Assembly (NCBI GenBank): GCA_026182355.1
Contig: JAPFBL010000103.1
Location: 248,001-312,000, forward strand
From: Hermatobates lingyangjiaoensis
Lineage: Eukaryota; Arthropoda; Insecta; Hemiptera; Hermatobatidae
Length of the DNA stretch: 64,000 nucleotides
Reading direction: 5' to 3'
The position numbers and the translations under genes were made by a program. The notes beneath the pieces were generated by a model. The model had not been told where the DNA came from, searched no databases, and saw only the letters and a list, made by a program, of their open reading frames with translations. Positions 20,025-31,791 of the stretch are shown piece after piece. How positions within the stretch are numbered: the first letter of the stretch is position 1; each line of letters starts with the position of its first letter.

Positions 20025-20395
20025 TCAGTAAACTTTACGACTGCTTCTGATATCTGAAGTCGTACAAACTTTACGACTACTTCTGATATCTGAAGTCGTA
20101 CAAACTTTACGACTACTTCTGATATCTGAAGTCGTACAAACTTTACGACTACTTCTCATATTTGAAGTCGTACAAACTTTACGACTGCTTCTGATAACTG
20201 AAGTCGTACAAACTTTACGACTACTTCTGATATCTGAAGTCGTACAAACTTTACGACTACTTCTGATATCTGAAGTCGTACAAACTTTACGACTGCTTCT
20301 GATAACTGAAGTCGTACAAACTTTACGACTACTTCTGATATCTGAAATCATACAAACTTTACGACTTCTTCTGATATCTGACTTGTTGTACAAGG
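20025..20395. repeat. 36-bp minisatellite, about ten units
   Basis: The unit contains 'agtcgtacaaactttacgac', whose ends AGTCGTA and TACGACT are complementary, then 'cttctgatatctga'. The unit length is a multiple of three, so the minus strand stays open for 122 codons as a 12-residue repeat (SDIRSSRKVCTT). There is no sign of a real gene around it. Confidence 0.95.
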
Positions 20396-20559
20396 TTTTG
20401 TCGATTATTAACCATGAAACTCTCTAGTTTCTAGAACCTTTATATGTAAAGTGTTTTTAACTGCATGTTATTAAAATGCCAAACACATAATTTTTAATAT
20501 TAATTTAATTTTCATTTTTTTTTATTTACTGTCTTTATTAAATATAAGAGAAATAAAAG

Positions 20560-21207
20560 TGTTTGATCAAAATTTTAATATCGAGTTTCCATCGGGCACA
20601 CATATTTTGAGATTCCTTCGATAAAATAAAATAAGTATAAATCGGTCTGTCTGTACAAATGTTGATGTTTGTGTTTTTATGTCGGTTGTTATATAAAGAA
20701 AGAGTTATTCAACAGACACTTGTTTAAGGACTTTTGTGCTACTCTTGAAGGAATAGAATCCAGGTCAAAGGTCACGTGACTAACTATCGGGTTAATGCAG
20801 GTCAATAGTTCACTAGTAGTTTAGTAGATAGCGTGTTTGCCAGTAATTATGTAGGTAATAGTATTTAGAAATCGGGAATACCTACTACCCTACATTTATC
20901 TTCTACATATAAATATAGAACAATGAAGCTATCTACTGCATTCAAGTCAAAATTTCGAAATCAGCGGAAATAGGCTCTTCTATGGTCCCCTAAGTCCGGT
21001 AAAATATTTTATTACAAATTAATTTGTTAGCGTTGTTTGTTTGTTTGTATGTGCTGGTTTTCGTAGAAAGAAAAAGTTATTTCAATAGAAATATAATCAA
21101 CAGTAATTTAAGAGCTACGGTACTCTTAAGGGATGATAGTTCAGGTCACAGGTCACATGACTAACTACCGAGTTAACTAGGGTTAATAGGTCACTTATCT
21201 TCTAAAG
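20560..21207. repeat. Diverged direct repeat, left part
   Basis: 'caggtcaaaggtcacgtgac' (20761) and 'caggtcacaggtcacatgac' (21142) head similar stretches that continue with 'taactaycgrgttaa', 'ctaccctaca/gatttctatctt' and a run ending in 'tccgrtraaaa'. The second unit is split by the hAT element at 21208. Confidence 0.6.
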
Positions 21208-21635
21208 CAGTGTTTCCCAAAGTGGGCGGTACCGCCCCCCTGGGGGCGGTGGAAAAAGGAGCGGGGATTCTATTTCCATAAATTGAAAATGTTCATGTAA
21301 TATAAATTTCTAAATTTAAATGAAAACGTAACATGTAAACTTCTAGAAAACAGTTTCTTAAAATTATTTGTTTTGATAATTCATTTTTATGTCAAAAGTA
21401 TATTCTCACCTAAGTTTCTTTTATTGTGTATTATTTCTTTTGCATAAATATGCGATGAAACAATACATCTATTGGATTCTAAATAAATATTCGATTAGTA
21501 ATTATTTTAATTTAATTATTAAAATGTTACTCATTTGGTTGTTTAGTCTAGGAATCTGATTATTATTCAAGGGTGTTGAGTTATAGGTGTATGGACCCAA
21601 GGGGGCGGTCACTCGAAAAAGTTTGGGAAAAACTG
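21208..21635. mobile_element. Non-autonomous hAT-type transposon
   Basis: Starts CAGTGTTTCCCAAA and ends TTTGGGAAAAACTG, inverted termini differing at one base. The 8-bp duplication TTCTAAAG lies at 21200-21207 and 21636-21643. Inner ends are GC-rich (GGGCGGTACCGCCCC; GGGGGCGGTCACTCG). The 428-bp element has no transposase ORF. Termini and 8-bp duplication are diagnostic for hAT. Confidence 0.92.
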
Positions 21636-21643
21636 TTCTAAAG

Positions 21644-21790
21644 GTATTAGTTTATAGGAATCTAGAATATCAACTACCCTAGATTTCTATCTTCAGTGAG
21701 AAAGTATTACGTTCAGGTCAAAATAACAGACTTTCTGTATTCCTCTGAGTCCAATGAAAATAGGTTTTGCAAATTGCTGTCGTGTTCTAT
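21644..21790. repeat. Diverged direct repeat, right part
   Basis: Continues the second unit of the repeat that starts at 20560, after the hAT insertion ('gtattagtttataggaatct'). Confidence 0.5.
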
Positions 21791-21919
21791 CATGACAACT
21801 CAAAAAAAAAAACAGTTATAATAGACAATTTTAATAGTTGAGTTTTTACTTGCATATTGTTAGTACAACGGAGGTGGTTGAAATCACATTAGTAGAGTTA
21901 CCGTTACACCAAACCATAC

Positions 21920-22118
21920 TAGAGTAGGAGTTGTTCAACTGGTTCGGACGTTGTCAGTCTCCTAATAGACCTACCAGTATGACATATAAAAATTATATTA
22001 AAATAGATATGATTATAGGAATAAATTTTGGCTCTTGAAGTGATATAAAGCTTTGACGCAGTGACTTTGATCAGTTTACTTGAAGATGGATAACGTCCGA
22101 AAGCCGTTCGAACAACTG
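21920..22118. mobile_element. Fold-back pair with ribozyme-like motif, family H
   Basis: 'gttgttcaactggttcggac' at about 21928 and 'gtccgaaagccgttcgaaca' at about 22095 are inverted copies. Seen once in the window. Confidence 0.5.
22076..22112 (+). ncRNA. Hammerhead-like motif, family H
   Basis: TTGAAGA (C3 to T), T, stem II GGA-TAACG-TCC, GAAA at 22099-22102, then GCCGTTCG. It shows the same one-base offset before stem II as the other families. Stem I is unclear. Confidence 0.45.
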
Positions 22119-22234
22119 CTCCTGTATACGATAGTACATAATGTGCCAGTATTACTTGCTAACATGGCTTAAGTTTCTGTTTACTGTGAGACGTAACAGC
22201 AGCTTGGAACCAATATTAACAAGACACCTTATAA

Positions 22235-22695
22235 ACCATATGGGTCTTTCAACTCACCGTTTTGTGTCGTGGGTCGTTTAACTCAACGTTTTGCATTGTG
22301 TAGTCGTTTAACTTACCGTTTTATAACATGGAACGTTTAACTCATTCTTTTATGAGGCGTTTGTTTAACTCACGTTATATGGTCGTTTATCCCAGTTATA
22401 GACATGGGTCGTATAACTTACCATTTTATGAAGTGGGTTGCATAGCTCACAGTTTACGACATGGGTGGTATAACTCACCGTTTTATGAGTTGGGTGGTAT
22501 AACTCACCGTTTTATGATGTGGGTTGTTGAACTCACTGTTAACGACTTGGGTCGTATGACATGCCGTTTTGTGCCATTGAATGTTTAATTCACCGTTTTG
22601 CCGTATTTGTTTATCTCATATTTTTACTGTGTGAGTCGTTCAAGTCACTGTTATATATATGGCCGCTTATCCCAAAATTTTAGACGTGGGTCGTG
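22235..22695. repeat. 29-30 bp minisatellite, diverged
   Basis: About fourteen units of the type 'gggtggtataactcaccg' plus 'ttttatgagtt', with many substitutions and some indels. The ORF over it (22328-22588) is a by-product. Confidence 0.85.
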
Positions 22696-22699
22696 TGCT

Positions 22700-23860
22700 T
22701 TATGACGCGAGTTGAATCGTGTGATGTTTGAATTGTTTGTTTCAATTATATTTTGTAAAATTGATTAGAGTTAGTGTTAATATCCGTATGTTGATACATC
22801 TATTAAAAAAACAAAGAACAAATAGCCATATATTTAACTTTAGAGAAGTGAAAATATTTTTAAATTTAAAATAAGCGAGCTCTATAGCAGTTACTGAAGT
22901 AAGTAGGACTACAGTGGATTCAAATAAAAAGATAAAAGTCGATTTATATTTTCAAATCATGTCGATTATTATAAATAAACCTAGTAATGTATTTTGCATT
23001 CGTGATATGCAAAATTTCATACCAAATGGTTTGAGATATGGAAGAACACAAAATGAGATTTTGATGGAGGCATCAAATTATAAATTGACACTTTGATTAT
23101 TATATAAGGGTATTTATTTTCTGTGATGTGGGCTAAAGAGAATTGTTTGAATGAGGGCTTGAAATGTTTTACAAAAGATTATAATTAGCTGAGTATATTT
23201 CCTAATTATTAATTGTCATGTTTAATGCTTCAGTTGCTCATGTTTGAGAACTTTTTGAAGATAGCAAGAAATACGGGAAAACATAAGAGAGTAGTTCTCT
23301 GCTGTTGAGAGTAATGCTTGAAACGTTGATTGGCCATTTGTCAAGTGGTATAATAGACTTTAATTTCTTTGTTTTTCTGATTGATTATGTTCTAAACAAG
23401 TAGTAAATCTTACATGATGCTGTTTCCTTCCACGCCTATACCAGTTAAGCCTTCCTCAACCAAGTTACATTATTTTTTTTCTCTTTTTTCTGAACCATAT
23501 ATACAGAGGTTCTATCTGTGTGATTTACGTTTCCAGTTGGAAGTAAAATTGACTCCTTTCCAAGTTATGAAATTAACTTGTTCTTTGAATTATTTACTGC
23601 CTACGCGCCCTGCCTGTTGGTCTGTTTTCAGCCCTTAGAGGCCGTCCCTTTCCTCCCTCACTCCACTCCCATCTATCACAGCCAATCATTCGCTCTGCCA
23701 ACTCAGCTTGTCCTACTCACTGCTTTATATTCACTGTAAACATCAAAAGGAGTGCCGTTAGTACAGCATGCTTCTCATACATCTCCTTCAACTTAGTTTA
23801 TTTACTCTTAGCTCTATTTCAAAATCCAACTATATAATATAGATATAGGAAAATTGACAG
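22700..23860. other. AT-rich, with a C/T-rich island at 23590-23745
   Basis: The island ('aggccgtccctttcctccc', then 'cagccaatcattcgctctgc') has higher GC and no convincing ORF; possibly a regulatory element. Elsewhere nothing recognised. Confidence 0.35.
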
Positions 23861-23872
23861 ACTATCCTACTA

Positions 23873-23997
23873 GCCAACGAGCATGGCCGTGTTGAATATA
23901 CCGATTCCTCTTCTATCACTGAAGTTAAGCAACATTGGTTGTAGTTACCACTTGGATGGGTGACACCTGTTTTGATCTTGAATGTGCGGCTGTACCT
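23873..23997 (+). pseudogene. 5S rRNA pseudogene or 5S-derived SINE head
   Basis: Aligns by eye along the whole 5S rRNA: GCCAACG start, 'gttgaatataccgattc', box A-like 'gaagttaagcaacattgg', box C-like 'ccacttggatgggtgac' and a diverged end near 'gcggctgtacct'. Many substitutions and small insertions exclude a functional gene. The following 180 bases could be a SINE body, but one copy is not enough to decide. Confidence 0.85.
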
Positions 23998-24179
23998 TTC
24001 GGTGAAAACACAAAATCAAACCAGGCTCTTTGCATTTTACTTGTTGCCCTTTAGCCACCCCCAGTAATGGACAAGTTACACCTGTTTTTATATTATTTAG
24101 CGCTCCCAGCTTATTCAGCCATATCGCTGAGGACAAGTGACACCACCATACCTTTAGAACCACCGGTAAAAAGTCTTAG

Positions 24180-25060
24180 GAATGATTTATAAAGAAGTAC
24201 TGAAATCAGAATGAGCCGCAATTTTGAAGTGTAAAATACTTGAAACTTTTATAAAAATGTTTTATAAAAATTGAAATGAAAGCTTTTTCTTGCTTTATTT
24301 ATTTCAAATTGTTAAATTTCAAAACCCATTCTTTACAACAAACTGTCCAAAAAATTTTTCATTTATTTTAGACTTTTGTGATCATTTAATGAAATAAATG
24401 AATATGATAATGACATGTAAAGTTCATAATTTATTTCAATAAATAATTATTCCAGTAAATATCTATTTGTTGTAAACTCGCATTCTAAAATTTGATTTAT
24501 ATAGCTTTCCAATTGGGAATAATTAGATATAAATGTTTCTAATTAATAAAAATGTTTTTTGAGCTAAAAGACACAATTGTAATTACAAATTAAGGACTAC
24601 ATCATATTTTCTCGAATATGACCGTGTTAAAATGAGGAAAATTAAATTTTTTTAAAAATTAATGAAAAAAATAAAAAAGTTGTTGAAATTTATTTACATT
24701 AAAATAAATTAACTGCTTTCTTTTATTTTATATATTAGAAGAATTTTTGTTATAAAATAGGAGGGGAAATATTCAAAAAAAATATACATAAAAATACTTG
24801 TGCAAAAATATAGAGTTGTTTGTTTTGTAGTTATTTAGGTGTTTTATGACTTTTAAGTCGGTATATCTGTAATGGAGTGTTATTAGTATTTATTCATTTT
24901 TATAAATAAGTTTTGTTTTTTTTAAATATTATTTGATAAAAATAAAACAAAACTGTGATCCTTGGTCTGTTTGTTTGACTGAATTGTTTCATGATTCTGA
25001 TATTCCTGTCAGTGCTGAAAGGTTAAGGTTCAACAATCTTACGTTTTTTTTTTTTAAACA
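24180..25060. other. Very AT-rich sequence, no gene seen
   Basis: Poly-A/T runs and no ORF of note. Confidence 0.5.
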
Positions 25061-25069
25061 AGAAATACA

Positions 25070-25300
25070 AAATGCGGTGTGTAACACCCTCAGTAATAAT
25101 AACCGTTAGGCGTCGATCCAGAGCCCCTATAACGCTGACACCTGTTGCAGATTCCCTGATTTAGTATTCTTGCTTAGGGAGGATTTAGGATTCCCTATAT
25201 CAACTCCACCCTGTAATGTGCTACTTGTCTGTAAATACGAGGGAGTGGAATGACGAATAATCCCTACTATCTTACCCTTGGAATAACGTGGAGAAGGTTA
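25070..25300. repeat. Unidentified moderate-GC segment
   Basis: 'ggcgtcgatccagagccc' and 'tcaactccaccctgtaatgt' stand out from the AT-rich surroundings. No ORF and no tRNA boxes. Possibly an old repeat. Confidence 0.3.
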
Positions 25301-25504
25301 CAAGTGGGCATTTGGAGATTTGTTTATGAATATTCATGCTTAAAACCGTGACATTTCCGGAGTGTTTATATTGAAATTGACTATTTTATTAAATTAACAG
25401 TTTTATATTTGAATGGTAAATTACGCAAGATGGGTAATTTTATTCAGGAGTTGTCTTAAGATAAAATCGTAAAGTGATTTACATTGTTTTTTTTTTATAT
25501 TCAA

Positions 25505-25795
25505 GTCTTAAGTGAAGGCAGTGATCCAACAACGGACGGTTGACTACTGCTAAGTCGTCGGTTTTAAGACTACCTTGGTTTCCATAAGGATTCGGTTGTC
25601 CCTTCCCGTAGGGGAAGTGCACTTTGACCCGGGGCCGGGCTTCGTTTCAAAAGTACCTGTTTCAAGACCACCTGCCAACTGGCAGACCTTACCGGGTGGT
25701 TAGGGTTGCTCTGCGAAGATGCTTATTTGTCCCGCGAAGATACTGCTTCTCACACAGTGACTCCCTAGAGAGTGAATAAATCTAACATCAAAACT
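25505..25795. repeat. Unidentified GC-rich segment, possible repeat
   Basis: 'cccgtaggggaagtgcac', 'gacccggggccgggcttcg' and 'accgggtggttagggttg' make this the most GC-rich non-SINE stretch in the window. No ORF. The abrupt edges suggest an inserted element of unknown type. Confidence 0.4.
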
Positions 25796-25799
25796 GTCA

Positions 25800-27840
25800 G
25801 CAATGAATCTTGTAGAACACAACTGAACAACACATATATTGCTGTTGTCCGGAGTCCAATGGTTTTCATGAGTTTCTGGCGTTTTTGAGAGTAATTCTGC
25901 TACATCTGCTCCAGCATAGCAACGCCAAGACCTTTCTTTACTTATTGCGTTATTGGTAGAAGTGTTGCAACTATATTGGTTTAGTTTTGCAGTATTCAGA
26001 TGGACACCTAATGTTCATCATTCCATAACATTATCCTTCTTTGGCGTGCAGATGATTATGGCTGTGGGTCGATGTAGCCTTTATATATTATTTGTCAGCC
26101 TTTTCCAGAGGTTTGAGGATATTATATGAAGTGAGGGTTTGAAGAAGTGAGTAGACTGTAAAATAGTTTTCAATGCATTGATAAGTTGCAACCAAGAGAA
26201 AACCTTCAGATTTTGATAAATCGTGCACATAGAATAGTAGCTGTAAGAGTTTTACTAGAATATCGGATTGTAAGATGAGTAAATTAAATAATTCAGTGAA
26301 ACCCTTAAGATCTATACCATATTCCCAGACGGCTTTGAGGATTGTAGTGTAGCTCTATAGTTCAACTTAAACTATTTCCTGTAAAAGGTGTGATTTGAAA
26401 AGGTACAAAGGATTTCATAGTAAACCTCTCGTCACCCATCTGATTTCATCATTTCTCCGAGTCACCCAATGATGATTTGTTGAAGGAAGCAAAAACAACT
26501 TGATTACTACTGAGGATTATACTAAATCCGATGTGCTTATCATTTCTGTTCTTCATAATGATTTTCTTTTTCAACTTCTGCGACTAATCGTCAGAGTGAA
26601 TAACAAAAAATATTATTACTTCTTTCTATTCCATGATGAATAATTATATTTGAAAGCGAGTTTTTGTGAAATGATCCTAGTTGCTTTCTGGCTACTTGGT
26701 GAATATGAAACGAATGGTTTTTGAAATTTCGCGTTGTTAGGCAGCCGTGTGTCAGCCCCCCCCCCCGCTCTTGCTTGAAATTCAATTCTCCCCCTCCCTC
26801 TCCGTCTCTTAGCTACATTGTCAACTTTTTTAATTCCGCCCCTTTCTCACCCTCCAACCCTCATAAATTAAATCCTAATCCCCTGTCTTTTTTTTTCTAC
26901 GTAGTTTTTCTCTCTTCTCTCATTCCAACATAACTCCTCTCAGTTCCTGACCCACTTTTTTTATTCTTTCATTATATCCTCAGTTCATTTGTTTATTTTA
27001 TGTTTAAATTCAATGAGAAAAAGTATTTTTTGCAAAATATCTTTTTTTTTTAAAAAAAAGGGTTTAATAGTTTCTTTTTTTTAAAAAAATAATAGAAGAA
27101 ATACTACTTTGGCGTCATTTCTTGTCAGCTTCATTGTTTAAAATGGCCCTTTAGTTTAATTGATTTTTCCCTGTTCTTCACATATAAGCGGTTAGATTAT
27201 TTATTAATTTTGTTTTTAATAAGAATAGTGCATGCTGTGGTCCTAAACATATTAATGACAAAACACGTCTGTTATTTTTTATTCATTATGTAGGCATGCA
27301 TTAGACATTCATGTTGCAGTAATAGTCTAAATAATATCGGTTATTAGGTTAAAAGATGATCATTGAAGCAGGCTGTCATACCACAAGATTTTGGTATCGC
27401 AGCCTAGTATGGTTGGCTTCCATGTGGAAAAGATTGAAAAAAAATCTGGAAACTTTATTATAAGTGAATGTAATAAACTCGATAAAAAGTAATTAATTTT
27501 GTTTTTATCTTAATGGGGTTATAGTGAAGATATAATATTAAACACCATGATAGCCATTTCATAATAGCTACTTCGTAAAGTAAATACATCTGGATTACCT
27601 TACACCTTTACACTTGGATTAAAAAATCTATGTATTAGTGATAATTTAATGGATTGGAAAGCATACTCGTATTATGAAAGCCCTCTTCGTATCCATGTAG
27701 CTGTCTACAGTGATCCATTTGATAAATAAAAAGGGTTCTATTTGGTTTACAAAATTGTTTGTAATTGATTTTCTTGATTTGCTCTATTCATATGGCTGTT
27801 GTCACTTTTGAAGATGGTTCTTTATCAAAAGCTTATCATA
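25800..27840. other. No gene recognised; C-rich island at 26740-26935
   Basis: 26757-26766 is a run of ten C. The island continues C/T-rich to 26935. The two ORFs crossing it are low complexity. The rest is AT-rich without repeats I recognise. Confidence 0.4.
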
Positions 27841-27849
27841 CTATTAGAT

Positions 27850-27992
27850 ATGATCAAACCCCAATATGAAATGGGAAATGGGAAAAAAGTCAGAGTCAAA
27901 AACCCAACTTGAAAGATCTGAGTCTTGTTTTTCCATTTCATATTGTGGTTTGATCATTGATTGTTATTTCACGTGTTTGTGTGAAATCTTTT
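27850..27992. mobile_element. Fold-back pair of family A PLE tails
   Basis: 'tgatcaaaccccaatatgaa' on the left returns as 'ttcatattgtggtttgatca' on the right. The inner part holds 'gtcaaaaacccaactt' and 'gaaagatctgagtc', so ribozyme core and stem II are deleted between the arms. Ends in the terminal hairpin ATTTCAC/GTGAAAT. Confidence 0.75.
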
Positions 27993-27999
27993 CAACAAT

Positions 28000-28440
28000 T
28001 AGATATATACTTTAATAGTTGTCATTATTAGTGCAATATTATTCCTCAAAATATTTAAGCTTATGAGTATTCTTAATAAGTCGATGCCTAATCAAAAATT
28101 TTATTTTCATTGAATAACCAAAAACATTTTTTGGTGATTCTAATAAAAATGTTCGATGGCCCTGATAATAGTATATACGAATTAACTGCGGACTTCAAAG
28201 AGTCTCAGACCCTCAGGTTCATCTGAAAAATGAGAACTTGTCTGTTTTATATCAGAGGTTTGGAAGTTATAACTAGCAAAATAGTTATAGCCACAACAAA
28301 GGTAATGAAACTTAACGATTTTTTTTTATTTTATTCTTTAAACCGATCTCCTAGTGGGTGATAACGTCAACCGTTTAATGGCTTTTTGTTTGTTTTTAAT
28401 AAAAAAAGTAAATATCTGTAGATCAGTGATTCTACAGATT
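28000..28440. other. AT-rich spacer
   Basis: Nothing recognised. Confidence 0.4.
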
Positions 28441-28444
28441 CTAC

Positions 28445-28743
28445 ATTGGGAATCCTAAATTTTGCATAAAATACCCGAAATACTCAAGTGTATTTCGAGT
28501 AGGGATGTTTAAGGAGTACCTCACATCGTACAGGCTCGGGACCGATGGCTTAACGTCCTCTGAGACATTAATAACAAATTATATATTAATAACAAATAAT
28601 AGGCGGCTTAATGTCCTTCTGAGGGACGACGTACTCAGATTTATTCACCTCCTGCGTGAATAAATCGAGGGCCAGGTGAGGATCGAACTCTGGACTACCA
28701 GCCCAGAGGTGATTGCGTTAACCACTGAGCTAACCTGGCCCTC
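28445..28743 (-). repeat. tRNA-derived SINE, full length with internal duplication
   Basis: On the minus strand: GGCCAGGTTAGCTCAGTGG (box A), GAGTTCGATCCTCACC (box B), body 'TGAATAAATCTGAGTACG', then the 3' part ending 'TTTAGGATTCCCAATG'. The body phrase around 'cggcttaaygtcctctga' occurs twice (28549 and 28603) with 'attaataacaaat' between, an internal duplication. Confidence 0.88.
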
Positions 28744-28749
28744 CCCTAA

Positions 28750-30160
28750 ACTTAACTCAATTAACTGTCAACGAGTTTGATAGTTGCAATATATATTTGA
28801 TAACTGCAATTATGTTTGCTTGCAGAAAAAGTTTATTATATGCCACTCTAGTTTTATAACTTTTAAAAAAGCCAAACAAAAATTCTATTTTCGCATCAAG
28901 AAGTAGAGTTTTCTGTTTTCGCATCATCTAGCATTTCTTTTTATAGTTTAATGTATTTTATTGTCTGTACATATGGCATTAACATTTTGAAATATCTTCA
29001 ACTATGTTTTTATAAAAAAAAACCTTAAAAGTGAATTATCTATTTTGTTAAACAATTTTATGTCAATGTAAGCAAATCCTACGTATTTCATGCTACTGTT
29101 CTACTACTCCCTAATAAGGGATACACTTTTATCAAGTACGATTTGTAACATCCTGCAGAACATATGTACTCAAAATATATATGTCTTCATACACAATATA
29201 AAATAGGATTAACTTGCGCGGTTTTTTAAATCTTCATTATCTTAGATAATGTCAGAACAAAAAAATGGAAGTATAGAACATATATAGTTATGATTATTTA
29301 AGTGGTTTTGGTTTTCTCTAAACTGAAAGCTACTGTCAATTGTTTATAAAATATTTTAATATGCTAATTAAGCTATCAGTATATTATATATTATCTCACT
29401 TATAACTTTTACAGATTTAGACGCAGCTAATCATCTAAGATCATTAACGTTATATGTCTCGTTTATTAGTGCTCGAACACAGAGAATACAGCCCGTTAAA
29501 ACTTTTAAAGTTTCTTAATTTCTCATCGGTAGCGCTCGAAGTACATGATGCTATGGAAACGTATTGTTTACTAATCAAATATTCTTTTTCTGAATATTCT
29601 CTATTATTTTAATAAATTGGAATATAATTTAATATTTTTATATGTTTCATGCGTTTTTTTAATATCCATTTAAAATCTGGAGTGGCCTACACTCAAATTT
29701 ACTATAAGTAAAAAAAATATCAAACTGGTTAACATCATAATGATATGTGTCTCCTCAAAAGCTTGTACATAAGATCATAGGTCAATTTTTTACATTTTTG
29801 AAAAATATGATTTTTTTGTTGTTTTAAAATTTGGAAAATTCTTCTATTTATTCCTTCTCAGATTAAATCATGAAATTGTACTTAAAGTCCTATCTGTTTA
29901 TCTAATATATTGGTTTCCGTGAGAATATATTAGATATTCTAATATATGAGATATATCTAATATATCTCATTTTAATTTATTATTACTACTATTTAAAAAT
30001 AAATCATAAAGCTTAATACATTTATATTTATATTTTGCATCCTGGATGTAAAAATAAAGCTGTAAAAATAATTTGCATAAACTTTAGTGATATTTTAATT
30101 AAGTGAAATCACTGTTTGTGATTCATCCCACGTAGATATATCCTTTAATATGCGTCCATA
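28750..30160. other. Very AT-rich sequence, no gene seen
   Basis: Includes a short near-palindromic run of 'atatctaatatat' type at 29920-29970. No exon or known repeat. Confidence 0.45.
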
Positions 30161-30164
30161 TGAA

Positions 30165-30355
30165 TGGGCATAGAGCGTCCCGTCGATAACCACTCCAATT
30201 TACCTGTTGCCATCCAAGCCTTGGTCCCCACGGTCTACCTTTTAACGACTGCTACACTACACAGATTCTGCGTCAGATCCCCCCTGATGACAATACGGTG
30301 ACCCTTAGAACCTCTGAAGAGGCACACATCTGGTTGCTCAGGGTGCGTAGTATAC
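30165..30355. repeat. Unidentified moderate-GC segment
   Basis: 'gcgtcccgtcgataaccac' and 'ccttggtccccacggtctac' form a distinct island without an ORF. Possibly an old SINE body; boxes are not visible. Confidence 0.3.
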
Positions 30356-30359
30356 AATA

Positions 30360-31310
30360 AAAAGAAAATTTGTTACTTATATTTATTTTGTTTTCTTTGT
30401 ATATTTATTTTTATTTTTTATTATGTAGGAATAATTTATTTTTTTATTGGCTTTAAACATTTTTTATTGATATTTTATTTTCTAAGATACCTTATTTTAA
30501 ACAAATCTCCTATTTATGTATTTTATTTTTCTCCAATTCTTTTTAATTACTCCAGATGTTTTTAATTAGAGTATTAAGTGATTTAGGACTCTTTGTGTTT
30601 ATGATTTCTTTCAACACAAAGCTATTTCTTATGTTGTAACTGGTAACCTTTTTAAAAAGAATAAAGTCCTCCTAAATTATGAATCGTGACGAAAGCATTG
30701 AAAGGATCTCTTCTCTTTGAAGTACCCAATCAATTTCCTTAATGGTAATTGTCTGTAAAATTTCCTTGTTAAGTTTGTCATCAATGTTACCTTGGTTAAT
30801 TGTTCGCAATCAATGGGTCCCTTAATGATTCATTTGGCTTCGTGAAATGCCATACAGCCCTTCGTGACAATGCCCTTCCTGACGACCTCCACTTGTCATT
30901 TAGTTTCTCTTCCTTGTCAAATTACTCCCTTCCATAATCCCTTACTAAACTAATTATAGTCACAACATTATTTACCGAAATTTAATATAATTAATGCTTA
31001 ATTATCCACGTCATGAAGTTTAAAAAAGTAGTACATTTATTTTTTGAATACACTAATAATGTTGATCAATTTTTTTTTTAATAAAGGGGTGTGAAAGAAA
31101 AATAACAAATAAAAGTCATTATACGAGTATAATAAAAATATTAATACATTACTTGTGCAATCTGTTATAGTGTAGTATTTACTAGTATTGGGGCATTTCA
31201 AAAATAATAAAAATAGCTCTAATATCCGTATTTAAGTATAATAGTTTGAAGACTTCAATGGAAATAACATTGGATATTATTATTCATTGTGACATTAGTT
31301 AGAAGGATTA
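30360..31310. other. AT-rich, with a C/T-rich island at 30800-30935
   Basis: The island includes 'catacagcccttcgtgac' and 'cttcctgacgacctccac'. No gene seen. Confidence 0.35.
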
Positions 31311-31321
31311 TATATATGAGT

Positions 31322-31435
31322 TGGACGGTCTCCAACCGTCGCTTCGAAAGTGCGCTTAGCGTCCCTATCATTTCTGGTGACGGTTAAACAGTAAATTAGA
31401 GACTGTAAGTGTGTGTTATCTATTTACTATTTACC
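31322..31435 (+). mobile_element. Family C PLE end, decayed ribozyme
   Basis: 'tctggtgacggttaaac' replaces CTGATGACGGTTCAACC, and 'attagagactgtaagtgtg' follows. Core and GAAA are lost. Confidence 0.55.
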
Positions 31436-31509
31436 TGTAATTTCCCCTAAAACGTTTATGTATATAATTAAAGTTCAGCTAGAAAACACAAAAAAGAGAC
31501 TCGTTAGAA

Positions 31510-31620
31510 TAGAATACAAATTTTCTATTTTGAATAAAATCGAAACGTCGGCAGTGAGAGTTTGATTGGAAGTAGAAGAAACTGACCGCATCCCGACTTA
31601 TCCATTTTATGTTATATATC
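31510..31620 (+). mobile_element. Family G PLE end, decayed
   Basis: 'attttgaataaaatcgaaac', then GTCGGCAGTGAGAGTTTG and 'gaccgcatcccgactt' follow the family G order. It leads towards (TA)n at 31650. Confidence 0.55.
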
Positions 31621-31646
31621 TGTCCCACGTCGACAATTCATGACTG

Positions 31647-31649
<3 letters not shown>

Positions 31650-31699
<50 letters not shown>

Positions 31700-31790
31700 A
31701 TAGTTAACACATGAAAGAGAAAAAACAAATAAAGATACACACAAAAGACAATATATATATATATTATATATATTATATATATTTTCTAAA
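31650..31790. repeat. (TA)n-rich tract, interrupted
   Basis: Two TA-rich blocks (31650-31702 and 31750-31790) with a short unique piece between. The second abuts a PLE RT N-terminal fragment. Confidence 0.9.
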
Positions 31791-31791
31791 A

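Noticed and set aside
20025..20393. 122-codon ORF on the minus strand
   Set aside because: Open only because a 36-bp minisatellite unit is a multiple of three; kept as a repeat, not a gene.
20025..22695. CRISPR array from regularly spaced repeats
   Set aside because: Units are directly tandem without unique spacers, and the genome is eukaryotic.
23873..23997. Functional 5S rRNA gene
   Set aside because: Too many substitutions and an insertion near the 3' end; no neighbouring 5S units.
30270..30300. CTGATGA in 'cccctgatgacaatacgg' as a hammerhead
   Set aside because: No GAAA at the right distance and no stem II; chance core.
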